From: CALFBG01 sp045110315
Lineage (GTDB): Bacteria; Bacteroidota; Bacteroidia; Chitinophagales; Saprospiraceae
Length of the DNA stretch: 47,444 nt
Reading direction: 5' to 3'
NCBI GenBank assembly: GCA_045110315.1
Contig: JBGCFY010000123.1
Location: 1 to 47,444 of the forward strand
The notes under the pieces are model-generated. The model was not told the DNA's origin. It worked only from the letters and a program-made list of their open reading frames with translations, and searched no databases. This document shows, piece by piece, positions 18,195 through 26,354 of this stretch; position 1 is the first letter of the stretch, and every line of letters starts with the position of its first letter. The translations under genes were made by a program, and so were the position numbers.

Positions 18195-18240
18195 TTACTT
18201 AGAGGAGATTTCTCCCAATTTCCTCTAAGTAATAATTTTT
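18195..18240 (+). terminator. Rho-independent terminator of the sigma factor gene
   Basis: TTACTTAGAGGA at 18195-18206 pairs perfectly with TCCTCTAAGTAA at 18221-18232 around a 14-base loop. A run of five T follows at 18236-18240. It lies 53 bases past the sigma factor stop and just before the end of the convergent GTPase gene. Confidence 0.8.
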
Positions 18241-18251
18241 ACAAAAAAACA

Positions 18252-19211
18252 CTACGCTAAGCAAGAACGCAGCTTTTTCTCGAATAATTCCCTATTCAAA
18301 CCATTACCAATCACAACGAGCTTACTCCCTCGTTTTTCCTCTGTTTCCCAAGGACTTCCCTTGCTAAACAAAGTCTGCTTTTGCACCGATTGAAAAATAA
18401 TGCGTTGGTCTTCTTGTTCAATGCTCAGAATTCCTTTGATGCGATAGATACGCTCGTTTTGCAGAATAAGCAGTACTTGGATGAAATGCCGAAACTTGAT
18501 GAGATCAAAGTTTTGCTCGAAAGTGTAACTTTGAGAGGTAATTTGACCGTGCTGATGATTATGCTGTGGCGAAATGCTAAAGCTAGCTTGCTCAATAGGT
18601 TTGAATTCAAATGCCGTCAGCGATAGCAAAGGTTGGGTTTCCATACTTTGGTGATCGCAGTTTTCAATGCGCGCATAAGGATTGATTGATTTCAACAAGG
18701 TCGCCGTTTTATCGAGTTGCTCTTCCGAAACCAAATCCTTTTTATTTAACAAAATCAAGTCTGCAAAACCAATTTGCTGAGCAGCCTCTTTTTCTTGTCC
18801 TAGCACCGATTCGACGTTCATGGCATCAACCAAACAAATGACGCCATCCAATCGAAAGTATTGTTGCACTGCAAAGTCATTTAAAAAAGCACCCGCAATG
18901 GCAGAAGGATTTGCAATTCCTGTAGTTTCAATTAGCAAATGATCAAACTCCAAAGATTTGCTAATCAATTGGTGTAGCGTATCGGATAACTCCCCATTCA
19001 AGGTACAACAAATACAACCATTCGATAATTCAAAAATACCAGCCGCAGCGTCAATGATCAATTCGTGATCAATTCCAATTTCGCCAAATTCATTTTCAAT
19101 AATAGCAAATCGAGTATCTTCATTTTGATCAATAATCTGATTGAGTAAAGTCGTTTTGCCAGCGCCTAAAAATCCAGTAAGGATCGTTACGGGAATTTTT
19201 GTTTTTTCCAT
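18252..19211 (-). CDS. CobW/COG0523-family GTPase (putative metallochaperone)
   Basis: This 319-residue G3E GTPase has P-loop GFLGAGKTT at residues 13-21, the family metal-binding motif CICC (Cys66, Cys68, Cys69), the NKKD base-recognition motif, and a CobW C-terminal domain. A short His-rich stretch, QHNHQHGQ at about 216-223, lies in the region where many COG0523 proteins bind metal. Members of the family deliver or manage zinc, cobalt or other metals. It is the last gene of the operon, 24 bases after hemB, which hints at a metal-supply role. The ATG at 19211 is preferred over a TTG six codons upstream. Confidence 0.9.
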   Translation of the reverse strand: MEKTKIPVTILTGFLGAGKTTLLNQIIDQNEDTRFAIIENEFGEIGIDHELIIDAAAGIFELSNGCICCTLNGELSDTLHQLISKSLEFDHLLIETTGIANPSAIAGAFLNDFAVQQYFRLDGVICLVDAMNVESVLGQEKEAAQQIGFADLILLNKKDLVSEEQLDKTATLLKSINPYARIENCDHQSMETQPLLSLTAFEFKPIEQASFSISPQHNHQHGQITSQSYTFEQNFDLIKFRHFIQVLLILQNERIYRIKGILSIEQEDQRIIFQSVQKQTLFSKGSPWETEEKRGSKLVVIGNGLNRELFEKKLRSCLA

Positions 19212-19235
19212 ATTTTCTCTATTTAACAAATCAAT

Positions 19236-20237
19236 TTAGCTAGGTAGTTTTCCTTGTTGAACTAACTCTGCGTAAGCCTTGGCGAAATAGGTAATAATTA
19301 CACTTGCACCGGCGCGATGAATACTCAATAAAGTCTCTGGCATGGCTTTTTCAAATTCCAACCAACCATTTTGACAGGCGGCAATGAGCATAGCACATTC
19401 TCCACTGACGTGATAAGCGGCAATGGGCAACTCAAAGTTTTCTTTTAGTAAGTGAATGATGTCCAAGTAATTCAGTGCTGGTTTTACCATCAGAAAGTCT
19501 GCTCCTTCCACTGTATCTAACTCCGCTTCAATCAAAGCCTCTCGCTTATTCGCAGGATCCATTTGGTAAGTCTTTTTATCTTTAGGAATGCTAGGGTCGT
19601 CCTTCGGAGCAGAATCTAACGCATCTCGAAATGGACCGTAAAAGGCACTAGCATATTTTGCAGTGTATGCCATGATACCAGTTTGGCTGTAGCCAGATTG
19701 ATCTAGTTTTTCTCGGATCGCGGCCACTCTACCATCCATCATATCTGATGGACCAATAAGGTCAAACCCTGCCTCCGCTTGCGCCAAAGCCATTTTAGCC
19801 AGCACTGTCAAGGTTTCATCGTTGACAATCTCTCCATCGCGGACAATCCCATCGTGACCATCTACACTGTAAGGATCTAAAGCAGCATCACTAATCAAAC
19901 AAGCTTGCGGAAATTGTTTTTTGATTGTCGTCGCTGCTTTCAAATAAAAGTTAGCCGGATCGTAACTATAGCGACCAACTTTATCTTTATGTGCTGCTGG
20001 AATTGCAGGGAAAATCATGAAATTATGTAACCCTAGTGCAATGGCGGATTCAATCTCGATCAACATCTGATCCAGGGAAAGTCGAAAGTTTCCTGGGAGG
20101 GAATGAATTTCCGAGCGTTGATTTTCGCCGGTAACTAGGAATAATGGATATACCAGGTGACTGAGTTGAAGTTGGGTTTCTCTGATCATGCCGCGTAGGG
20201 CAGGAGTACGTCTATTTCTTCTTGGTCTTCTTAACAT
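19236..20237 (-). CDS. hemB: Porphobilinogen synthase (delta-aminolevulinic acid dehydratase)
   Basis: This 333-residue enzyme condenses two 5-aminolevulinate molecules into porphobilinogen, an early step of haem and other tetrapyrrole synthesis. The two active-site lysines are Lys194 (AYTAKYASAFYGPF) and Lys252 (LMVKPALNYLD). The metal-site segment reads DAALDPYSVDGHDG (117-130), so the three cysteines of zinc-type enzymes are replaced by Ala and Asp; this is the type that does not use the catalytic zinc site. The start at 20237 (MLRRPRRNRRTPALRG) overlaps the end of yidD by 26 bases. In-frame codons further upstream only extend back through yidD's sequence. Confidence 0.95.
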   Translation of the reverse strand: MLRRPRRNRRTPALRGMIRETQLQLSHLVYPLFLVTGENQRSEIHSLPGNFRLSLDQMLIEIESAIALGLHNFMIFPAIPAAHKDKVGRYSYDPANFYLKAATTIKKQFPQACLISDAALDPYSVDGHDGIVRDGEIVNDETLTVLAKMALAQAEAGFDLIGPSDMMDGRVAAIREKLDQSGYSQTGIMAYTAKYASAFYGPFRDALDSAPKDDPSIPKDKKTYQMDPANKREALIEAELDTVEGADFLMVKPALNYLDIIHLLKENFELPIAAYHVSGECAMLIAACQNGWLEFEKAMPETLLSIHRAGASVIITYFAKAYAELVQQGKLPS

Positions 20238-20478
20238 ACGTCTTTTTATTATTTTTCTTGGGTACGGGATCTGCTCCGTGTGGTCCCCAAGGGTGACATT
20301 TCCCAATCCGCTTCAACCCTAACCAAAGTCCCTTCAAAACACCCCATTCGTTGATCGCACCTACCATATAATGAGAGCAGGTAGGTTGAAATCTACAGTT
20401 GGCACCCAATAAAGGAGAAATGGCATATTGATAAAAACGGATGGGTAAGATGAATATTTTTTTGAGAAGATTGTTCAT
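20212..20478 (-). CDS. yidD: Membrane protein insertion efficiency factor YidD
   Basis: This 88-residue protein assists YidC-dependent membrane protein insertion at the inner face of the membrane. The family signature is complete: an amphipathic N-terminus (IRFYQYAISPLLG), NCRFQPTCSHYM with its two cysteines, and GLKRIGKCHPWGPHGADPVP with the third. A Lys-rich tail ends it. The gene overlaps hemB and follows the DUF6702 gene after 21 bases. It is not beside rnpA-yidC, where it is found in many bacteria. Confidence 0.95.
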   Translation of the reverse strand: MNNLLKKIFILPIRFYQYAISPLLGANCRFQPTCSHYMVGAINEWGVLKGLWLGLKRIGKCHPWGPHGADPVPKKNNKKTYVKKTKKK

Positions 20479-20499
20479 ATCGAATGATTAGTAGGAAGT

Positions 20500-21006
20500 C
20501 TAATACTGAATGTGTTCCGTTGACTTCGCCTTACTCATAATGAGATAGGACTTTTTCTTATTTGGTCCTACAATATTAACGATGTTTTTTTGATCAGCAA
20601 ACATTTCCGTTAAAATGCTATTCTTGATGGTAATTTCTTGCAGCGCCGTGACAGAAGGAATCTCCAAGTAACACCAAACCGCTTGCAAATCTTCTGATGG
20701 TTCTTTACCAATAAATTCGTAGCCTTTGCGTTCTTGATTAATTTCAAATTGTAAGTTCTGCTGTAGGTATTCGTAAATAGCTTCTTCTGCCGTTTCAGCT
20801 TCTTTGTCGGTACAAATAAAAAGCTTGTCCTTATCTTGTGCTCGCAGCGCAGCTTCCAAATCGTCAATAAATAAATGTAAAGTAATTTGTAAAGCTTGAT
20901 CAGGAACGCTATACGCTACAACCGATTTACTCAGGTGAAATTCGTGGATATCGACAAACGCCGTACACACTAGAAAGTAAAGAAAGAAAAAGCTTTTTTT
21001 CATCAT
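20500..21006 (-). CDS. DUF6702-family exported protein
   Basis: This 168-residue protein has an N-terminal signal sequence (KKSFFFLYFLVCTAF) followed by the start typical of this family, HEFHLSKSVVAY, then a run ITLHLFIDDLEAAL. It is a small periplasmic or outer-face protein of unknown function, usually found beside HupE/UreJ-like genes in Bacteroidota. Here too, its ATG overlaps the stop of the HupE-like gene (ATGA), so the pair is coupled. A role in metal acquisition is plausible from the partner only. The assignment to DUF6702 is from memory of the family. Confidence 0.75.
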   Translation of the reverse strand: MMKKSFFFLYFLVCTAFVDIHEFHLSKSVVAYSVPDQALQITLHLFIDDLEAALRAQDKDKLFICTDKEAETAEEAIYEYLQQNLQFEINQERKGYEFIGKEPSEDLQAVWCYLEIPSVTALQEITIKNSILTEMFADQKNIVNIVGPNKKKSYLIMSKAKSTEHIQY

Positions 21007-21590
21007 AATTGTAGTAGCAAATTAATAGCCAGTAGACCAGCGATCGTAGAAACGACTAGCGACCACGTACGCTCACTGATTTTTCCTACTCGGTAAACCA
21101 TTGCGCTGATCGCCAAGATAATTAAAACAATTAACAATTGCCCAAGTTCAATGCCCACATTAAAGGCTAAGAGTTGTAAGCCTAGCGTACCTTCTTCACC
21201 AGGCATTAACATGGCTCGCAGGTAGTTGGAAAAGCCCATCCCGTGTATCAAACCAAAAATGCACGCCAAAAAGTATCTGCCACGTAAGGATTTGCTGAAA
21301 ATACTTGCCTTGAGCGTTGGTAGCGGATTCCATACATTGAAAATGCAGGTGATAATAATGGTGATCGGAATCAGAAATTCTATCAAGTCTTTCTTAAAAC
21401 GGATGAGATCGTAAACGGCTAAGCCCAAGGTCACAGAATGTCCCAAAGTGAATGCGGTGACCAAAACTAAAACTTGTCGCCAAGCCTTTAGTTGATAAAT
21501 GGCACAAAGCGCCACTAAAAATAAAATGTGATCGTAAGCATTGGGATCGGCAATATGTTCGAAACCTATTTTTAGATAAGCGTAAAACAT
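21003..21590 (-). CDS. HupE/UreJ-family membrane protein
   Basis: This 195-residue inner-membrane protein has about six transmembrane helices. It carries the family's histidine motifs: FEHIADPNAYDHILFL (residues about 9-24), TAFTLGHSVTL and FGLIHGMGFS. HupE and UreJ proteins are nickel or cobalt permeases in characterised cases. I set the start at the ATG at 21590 because the 37 codons upstream in the same frame do not resemble the family. It is the first gene of a five-gene minus-strand operon through DUF6702, yidD, hemB and the CobW GTPase. Confidence 0.85.
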   Translation of the reverse strand: MFYAYLKIGFEHIADPNAYDHILFLVALCAIYQLKAWRQVLVLVTAFTLGHSVTLGLAVYDLIRFKKDLIEFLIPITIIITCIFNVWNPLPTLKASIFSKSLRGRYFLACIFGLIHGMGFSNYLRAMLMPGEEGTLGLQLLAFNVGIELGQLLIVLIILAISAMVYRVGKISERTWSLVVSTIAGLLAINLLLQL

Positions 21591-22072
21591 GGTAAATGAT
21601 TTTAAAAAAACTTCATAAAGTCTAAGACTTAAATTTACGAATAAATTAGCGATCCAATGTAGGAGAAAGTTAAAATGGCTTAGAAGTCTGCCTTTAACCA
21701 TTTGGTCGGTCGAATGCTCACATTTCTTTCTAGCTTGAAATTAACCGGAGTAGAAAGCCTTTATCGAATGGTTTCAGGACTTTAACACAAAATTAACCTC
21801 AAAATGCTGCTACGTGGCTCAAAGGACTAGTACTTTTCTCTTAAAATCATTATATTTACAAATATATTTTATTAAAAATTATATATCAGTAAAAATACGC
21901 TGCTTTAAGAACTATGTGGCAGGGTTTTAGCATTTTATTGATTGACCTCCCTTTCTATTGACCCCCAGATGCAATTCCGATTTTGGAAACGCTTTAATTG
22001 ACGAGTTGAAAGCGCGATTACCGTGTGGAAGACAACACTTTTTATGCATTAATGAATTTCTAAACTACAATA
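21591..22072. other. 482-bp divergent intergenic region
   Basis: This lies between the HupE operon start and the PDZ protein gene. No frame with family likeness was found. A short tandem likeness is visible near 21950-21970 (TTGATTGACCTCC then CTATTGACCCCC). Promoters for both directions must lie here but none stands out. Confidence 0.4.
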
Positions 22073-22999
22073 ATGAAGAAGACGACTAGCTTATACTTGA
22101 GTTTTTTGTGCAGTTTTATGTTACTAAGTTTGATGGCTGAGGCGCAAGTACCAATTAGCCAAAACTTGTTTGTTCACAAGCGACTCAAAAACTCCAATGC
22201 AAGTTACGAACGAATTCACCTGAGGGATGTGGCGGCGAGCCAATTCAACATTACTCGTTTCTTGGCGCAACACATTGAAGAGTATGATATTCGCATTACC
22301 GGAAATCGAATTACAGAACTAGAAACACAGAAATTTGATTTTGATAGTAAAACAATTGGCGATAGAACTTGCCCGCAATTTTGTTCACAAAAAGAAAGTG
22401 GTGCTACCGCTTTTCTAGGCGTTAGTGTAAAACATAATGAGGGAGAAGATGTTGGCGTACGTGTGGTAGGGGTAACCGAAGGAAGTGCAGCGGATCGAAT
22501 TAATTTATCCGTTGGTGCTGTCATTTACGCTATTGAAGATCTTGTGATACATTCTCCTTGTGATTTTGGGGCGATCGTCGCGGAGTTTTATCCTGGCGAT
22601 AAAATTAAAATTAATTATGAAATTGATTATACAGAAATCGTAGCATATAGTACTTTAGGTGCTCGTTTGAATTCTACGGTTACTTGGGTTCCTTGCTGTG
22701 AAACGCCACTTCCAGGAGTAGCTAAAAATACAGATTTGGAAACGGAATCTTTGTTCATCGCACCTAATCCAAATACGGGATACTTTCAATTGAGTTTTGA
22801 ATTAGCAGAAGAGGAACCCGTGATTATTCGTATGACGGATAATTCAGGACGCGTCGTTTACAAAGAAACGATTACGGAGTTTAACGGTTTTTATAATAAT
22901 CACATAGACTTATCTTCCGCTGCGGCAGGCTTGTATTATTTGAATGTAATTCAAAAGAGTAAAGTCATTAGCAAAAAGGTAGTGGTACAAAAAGAGTAA
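22073..22999 (+). CDS. Secreted PDZ-domain protein with type IX secretion signal
   Basis: This 308-residue protein has a signal peptide (about 1-25, ending AEAQ). A PDZ domain at about 115-185 begins with AFLGVSVK and contains GVTEGSAADRINLSVGAVI. The C-terminal type A sorting domain at about 228-308 has APNPNTGYFQLSF, then SGRVVYK, and AAGLYYLNV. The C-terminal domain directs export through the type IX system to the cell surface. There is no protease domain: the PDZ stands alone, with a Cys pair upstream (CPQFC) and CC after it. Likely a surface protein-binding adaptor; the partner is unknown. Confidence 0.88.
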   Translation: MKKTTSLYLSFLCSFMLLSLMAEAQVPISQNLFVHKRLKNSNASYERIHLRDVAASQFNITRFLAQHIEEYDIRITGNRITELETQKFDFDSKTIGDRTCPQFCSQKESGATAFLGVSVKHNEGEDVGVRVVGVTEGSAADRINLSVGAVIYAIEDLVIHSPCDFGAIVAEFYPGDKIKINYEIDYTEIVAYSTLGARLNSTVTWVPCCETPLPGVAKNTDLETESLFIAPNPNTGYFQLSFELAEEEPVIIRMTDNSGRVVYKETITEFNGFYNNHIDLSSAAAGLYYLNVIQKSKVISKKVVVQKE

Positions 23000-23026
23000 G
23001 TAATATTTAACAACTTTACAAAAAAG

Positions 23027-23070
23027 AAAAAGCGTTCCTTCGACCAATGTGGTTGAAGGAACGCTTTTTT
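23027..23070. terminator. Strong bidirectional terminator between convergent genes
   Basis: A perfect 15-bp stem (AAAAAGCGTTCCTTC at 23027-23041 and its complement at 23055-23070) extends inward by five more pairs, one of them a wobble, to a 3-base loop. It has T runs on both strands. It serves the PDZ gene on the left and the outer-membrane barrel gene on the right. Confidence 0.9.
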
Positions 23071-23088
23071 ATGCACGTGAGATTTAAA

Positions 23089-25887
23089 CTATTTTTGAAC
23101 CTTAAAGTGTCGAAGATCATATTTCAAGTTGAGCATCACGTAGCGTTGCAAAACATTGGTTTGTACATCTTCCGTATAATTCTCAGTAATCGTTCGCGCC
23201 AAGCTATTATTTTGCTGCAGCAAATCAAACACGGTAAGGCTAATTTCTCCCCGTTGGTTTTTGAAAACTTTCTTACCAATGCTTAAATTCCACAACAAAA
23301 AATTCTGATTAAAATCATCCGAAAGTCCGTCGTAATATTGATGCGTTAAGGTCGTTCTGAAAATCAGGTCTGGCCCAAAAATCCAATTCAATTTTAAGCG
23401 TGTGTTTTGATTTAGAAAGTTGTTATTGTCGCCACTTTCTAAAGTATTATTGACCAAGTTATAGTTACTTCGAGAGGATATCGTGAAGTCAACTCGTCGA
23501 CTAATATTGCTACTTAAGCTCAGACCAATTCCCGTCGTCGTATTATTAGTGTAATTAAGCAGGAGATTTACCAAACCAGGCGTTCGAGTGTAGTTCGTCG
23601 TGAAATCAACATTTAGGTTCGACTTGATTGCTGCTACGGGAAAACCATAATTGATAAACGAACGCACACTCCAATAACCATCAAGGTTTACGGGTTGTGT
23701 AAGTTGCGCGCCGTCTGCAACTTCAAGATTTTCAGGACTCAGCTCAATTCCACGACCAAAATAAATGCTATTCGCCAAATGATCTTGGGTATAATTCGCA
23801 CGCAGCATCGTATAAAAGATTGCACCTTTTTCCGTCATCGTTTTAGAATACCGTGCCACCATGCTGTGTTGGTACGCTCGAATTAAATTGGGATTTCCAA
23901 TGTTGAGTTGTAATGGATTGCTATTGTCAAGCACGTTTTGCAGTTGTTCAATGGAAGGAAGTTGTGTACTGCTACGATAAAAAACACGGAGATTCTCACT
24001 GCGAGAAAAACGGTAACGCAAACTTGCCATTGGCAAAATATTCCAGATGGTATTGTCAAAATTATTCGCTAGCGGAAAGGTTTGCTCGTTGAGTAGTTGG
24101 GCTCGTTGAACGTTAGTTCTAAACATCAATCGCATTTTCTTCTGGCGGTAATTATAGCCTACGCCTAACTGTTGCGTATAATAATCATTGGAAAAAACGT
24201 TACTTAAATCTCGATTAAACAAGTCATATTCTTGAGAAGATTCGTCGAAGTCAAAACTTTCTTTTTCGCTTTCTTCTCTTTGGTAGCTGGCGCGATAGAA
24301 AGCCATTAATTGACTTTTTTCGCCGATGGGTTCTGTGTATTGTAGATTGACATCAGCATTCCAACTTCGTAGATCGAGCGTTGCATTTTGTTCGACCAGC
24401 ATCGTATCGGGTAAGCTTTGACCAAAAATATTTTCTGAGCTTAAAAAACTTTCACCCTGCTTTGGTGCGTAACCCGTTTGCAGATTGATAGAAAAGGTTC
24501 GTCTCTTTTTCGCAAATTTATGTCTCCAAAGTAATCGACTATCGAGTTCTAATGCTTGTAAGTCAGCTTGGAAGTTATTGTCCGTTTGACTTTGTACGCT
24601 TTGCTCAACGATGGATTGACCAAAAATGGTTTCGGTGCCTCGATTATTTTGCCAGCGGAGTCGTGGTCGCCAACTCAAGGAATTACGCTCGTTGATGGTG
24701 TAGTCTAGCTGTCCCGAAAAGCGATGATTAAGATTAGTACTTTGTATGGTGCTTTCTTCGTCGTATAAATTATTGATGGTGCGATTGTCAAAAAACTGTT
24801 GATTGGTAGATTGTTCCGTTAAATTTTCAGAATAGTTGAAAAAATAACTAGCGGCAATTTCCAGTTTCTCTCCCCATTTATCTGAGAAATTAACTCCTCC
24901 AGCTTGGGTAGCTGTAATCCCTCCTTGCTGTGCCACCAGAAAATCATTGGCAGAAACGCCACCGCCACGACCACCTCTGCCGCCACGACCACGTCCTCCT
25001 CTCCGACCACGCCTTCCTCCACCCGTATTACCGCCAAGTACACCGAGCAGATCATCCGAGGCAAAATTTTGTTGATTGATATTATTACTTAAACCAATAA
25101 AGGAAGTACGTTGGTCACCATTGAAAATATTGATATTACCTCCTGCTTGGTAATTTTCTTCTAAACTGTAACCGGCGTAGATTTTTCCAAATTTTCCATT
25201 TCTCATATTCGTTTTGGTGACGATGTTGATTGTTTTGGAGGTTTCGCCATCATCAAAACCTGTAAACTTGGATTGATCACTTTGTTGATCAAAGATTTGA
25301 ATCTTTTGGATGACTTCGGCGGGTAGGTTTTTGAGGGCGGCGGTTGGATCGTCTCCAAAAAAACGTTTGCCATCAACAAGTACTTGCTTAACGTCTTCTC
25401 CTTGTGCTTGAATTTTGCCATTTTCAAGTACCACCGTTGGCATTTTTTCTACCAATTCTTCTGCGTTGGCATCGGGCAAGGTTTTAAAAGCCCCGGCATT
25501 GAATTCAGTCGTGTCTCCCTGTTGCTGAACAGGCAAGATTTGCTCAGTAACTTGAACCTCGGTAAGGTCTATTCCTTGTTTGAGCGTCAATACGCCAAGG
25601 TCAATATCTAAACTTTCTACTGTTAGTGTTTGGGTTAAGTCTTCAAATCCAATGAAAGAAATGGTTAAAGTATAGACACCTGCCGCAACGGACTCATACT
25701 TTAAAATACCTTTTCCATTGGTTAGATCCGTCATTTTTTTGCCGGTTGCGTTATTTTGTAGAATAACGTGGGCGTAAGGAATCGTTTCCCCACTATTTTG
25801 CTCCATAACTTTGGCTTTAAGGACAACTTGAGCCTTAAGAAGGAAGCAACAAAAAATTAAAGAAAGGGAGAGTAGCATTTTTCTCAT
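23089..25887 (-). CDS. TonB-dependent-receptor-like outer-membrane beta-barrel protein
   Basis: This 932-residue protein has a signal peptide (1-19, LLKAQ) and a carboxypeptidase-regulatory-like domain (about 20-105, TIPYAHVILQNNATGK). A plug-like domain at about 120-225 (VEKMPTVVLENGKIQAQGE, then VLVDGKRFFGDD) precedes a long barrel of the Outer_membrane beta-barrel family 3 kind. These barrels are common in Bacteroidota, and their transport substrates are mostly unknown. A Gly/Arg-rich tract at about residues 285-310 interrupts the early barrel. The gene is alone on its transcript and has no SusD partner. A family of orphan barrels rather than a SusC is the better reading. Confidence 0.87.
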   Translation of the reverse strand: MRKMLLSLSLIFCCFLLKAQVVLKAKVMEQNSGETIPYAHVILQNNATGKKMTDLTNGKGILKYESVAAGVYTLTISFIGFEDLTQTLTVESLDIDLGVLTLKQGIDLTEVQVTEQILPVQQQGDTTEFNAGAFKTLPDANAEELVEKMPTVVLENGKIQAQGEDVKQVLVDGKRFFGDDPTAALKNLPAEVIQKIQIFDQQSDQSKFTGFDDGETSKTINIVTKTNMRNGKFGKIYAGYSLEENYQAGGNINIFNGDQRTSFIGLSNNINQQNFASDDLLGVLGGNTGGGRRGRRGGRGRGGRGGRGGGVSANDFLVAQQGGITATQAGGVNFSDKWGEKLEIAASYFFNYSENLTEQSTNQQFFDNRTINNLYDEESTIQSTNLNHRFSGQLDYTINERNSLSWRPRLRWQNNRGTETIFGQSIVEQSVQSQTDNNFQADLQALELDSRLLWRHKFAKKRRTFSINLQTGYAPKQGESFLSSENIFGQSLPDTMLVEQNATLDLRSWNADVNLQYTEPIGEKSQLMAFYRASYQREESEKESFDFDESSQEYDLFNRDLSNVFSNDYYTQQLGVGYNYRQKKMRLMFRTNVQRAQLLNEQTFPLANNFDNTIWNILPMASLRYRFSRSENLRVFYRSSTQLPSIEQLQNVLDNSNPLQLNIGNPNLIRAYQHSMVARYSKTMTEKGAIFYTMLRANYTQDHLANSIYFGRGIELSPENLEVADGAQLTQPVNLDGYWSVRSFINYGFPVAAIKSNLNVDFTTNYTRTPGLVNLLLNYTNNTTTGIGLSLSSNISRRVDFTISSRSNYNLVNNTLESGDNNNFLNQNTRLKLNWIFGPDLIFRTTLTHQYYDGLSDDFNQNFLLWNLSIGKKVFKNQRGEISLTVFDLLQQNNSLARTITENYTEDVQTNVLQRYVMLNLKYDLRHFKVQK

Positions 25888-26091
25888 GCGAAGGAATTGA
25901 TGTTAGTCCTACGGGAACATTGAATTGTCATTTGTTTCCGAGAACTTTTGGTGTTAGTTGGAAGTTCTGCAGAACTTCTTAATTTCGTTCGAAACTTAGA
26001 CAAGTGCGAAGTATTATTTTTTCCTTAAAATAGCACTTTCAATAAAAATAATTGAAATAATTGGGAAATTGTGGACGTTTGAGGGCTAAAC

Positions 26092-26122
26092 AAAAAAACG
26101 GTTTGGAAACCTCCAAACCGTT
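26092..26122 (-). terminator. Orphan rho-independent terminator, minus strand
   Basis: AACGGTTTGG at 26097-26106 pairs perfectly with CCAAACCGTT at 26113-26122 around a 6-base loop, and seven T follow on the minus strand (A run at 26092-26098). No minus-strand gene lies upstream before the divergent NlpC/P60 gene at 26355. It therefore points to a short unannotated transcript. Confidence 0.8.
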
Positions 26123-26203
26123 AAATACACTCGCTGTGCTAAATTTTATTGTAATAACCCTATTAACTAACCTAATGACAACGAATGCAGTATTTTTATA
26201 AGA

Positions 26204-26266
26204 GAAGTTGTTTAAAACGCTAAAACCTCTGCTTTTCAACTGCCTTTTGAATTATTAAACAACTTC
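26204..26266. repeat. 63-bp element bounded by inverted copies of the 12-mer
   Basis: GAAGTTGTTTAA at 26204-26215 and TTAAACAACTTC at 26255-26266 are exact inverted copies separated by 39 bases. The right copy ends 88 bases before the NlpC/P60 start codon. The same 12-mer marks elements at 42422-42581 and 44948-45100. Confidence 0.7.
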
Positions 26267-26354
26267 AGACTTGTACACAATGATTGTAACACAAAAAACA
26301 GATTAACCAAAGTGTTGTTTATTTTAACTATTAACTTATTAGTTTCGTATTTAT

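Larger units (their letters stand above)
25888..26354. other. 467-bp intergenic region with orphan terminator and inverted repeat
   Basis: This divergent region separates the barrel gene from the NlpC/P60 gene. It contains a minus-strand terminator at 26092-26122 and a 63-bp element bounded by inverted 12-mers at 26204-26266, both listed separately. No protein frame is convincing. Confidence 0.5.

Noticed and set aside
20238..20306. A longer hemB starting inside yidD at 20306.
   Set aside because: The extra 23 residues only translate yidD in another frame; the family start motif follows the ATG at 20237.
24819..25064. Opposite and shifted frames across the Arg/Gly-rich part of the barrel gene look like small Val/Ala- or Thr/Ser-rich proteins.
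   Set aside because: They are by-products of the GC-rich, low-complexity codons of the barrel gene, which is intact in its own frame.
26039..26239. A 66-codon minus-strand frame across the orphan terminator.
   Set aside because: It reads through the hairpin and its T tract, has no family likeness and no sensible start; the terminator is the better explanation of the region.
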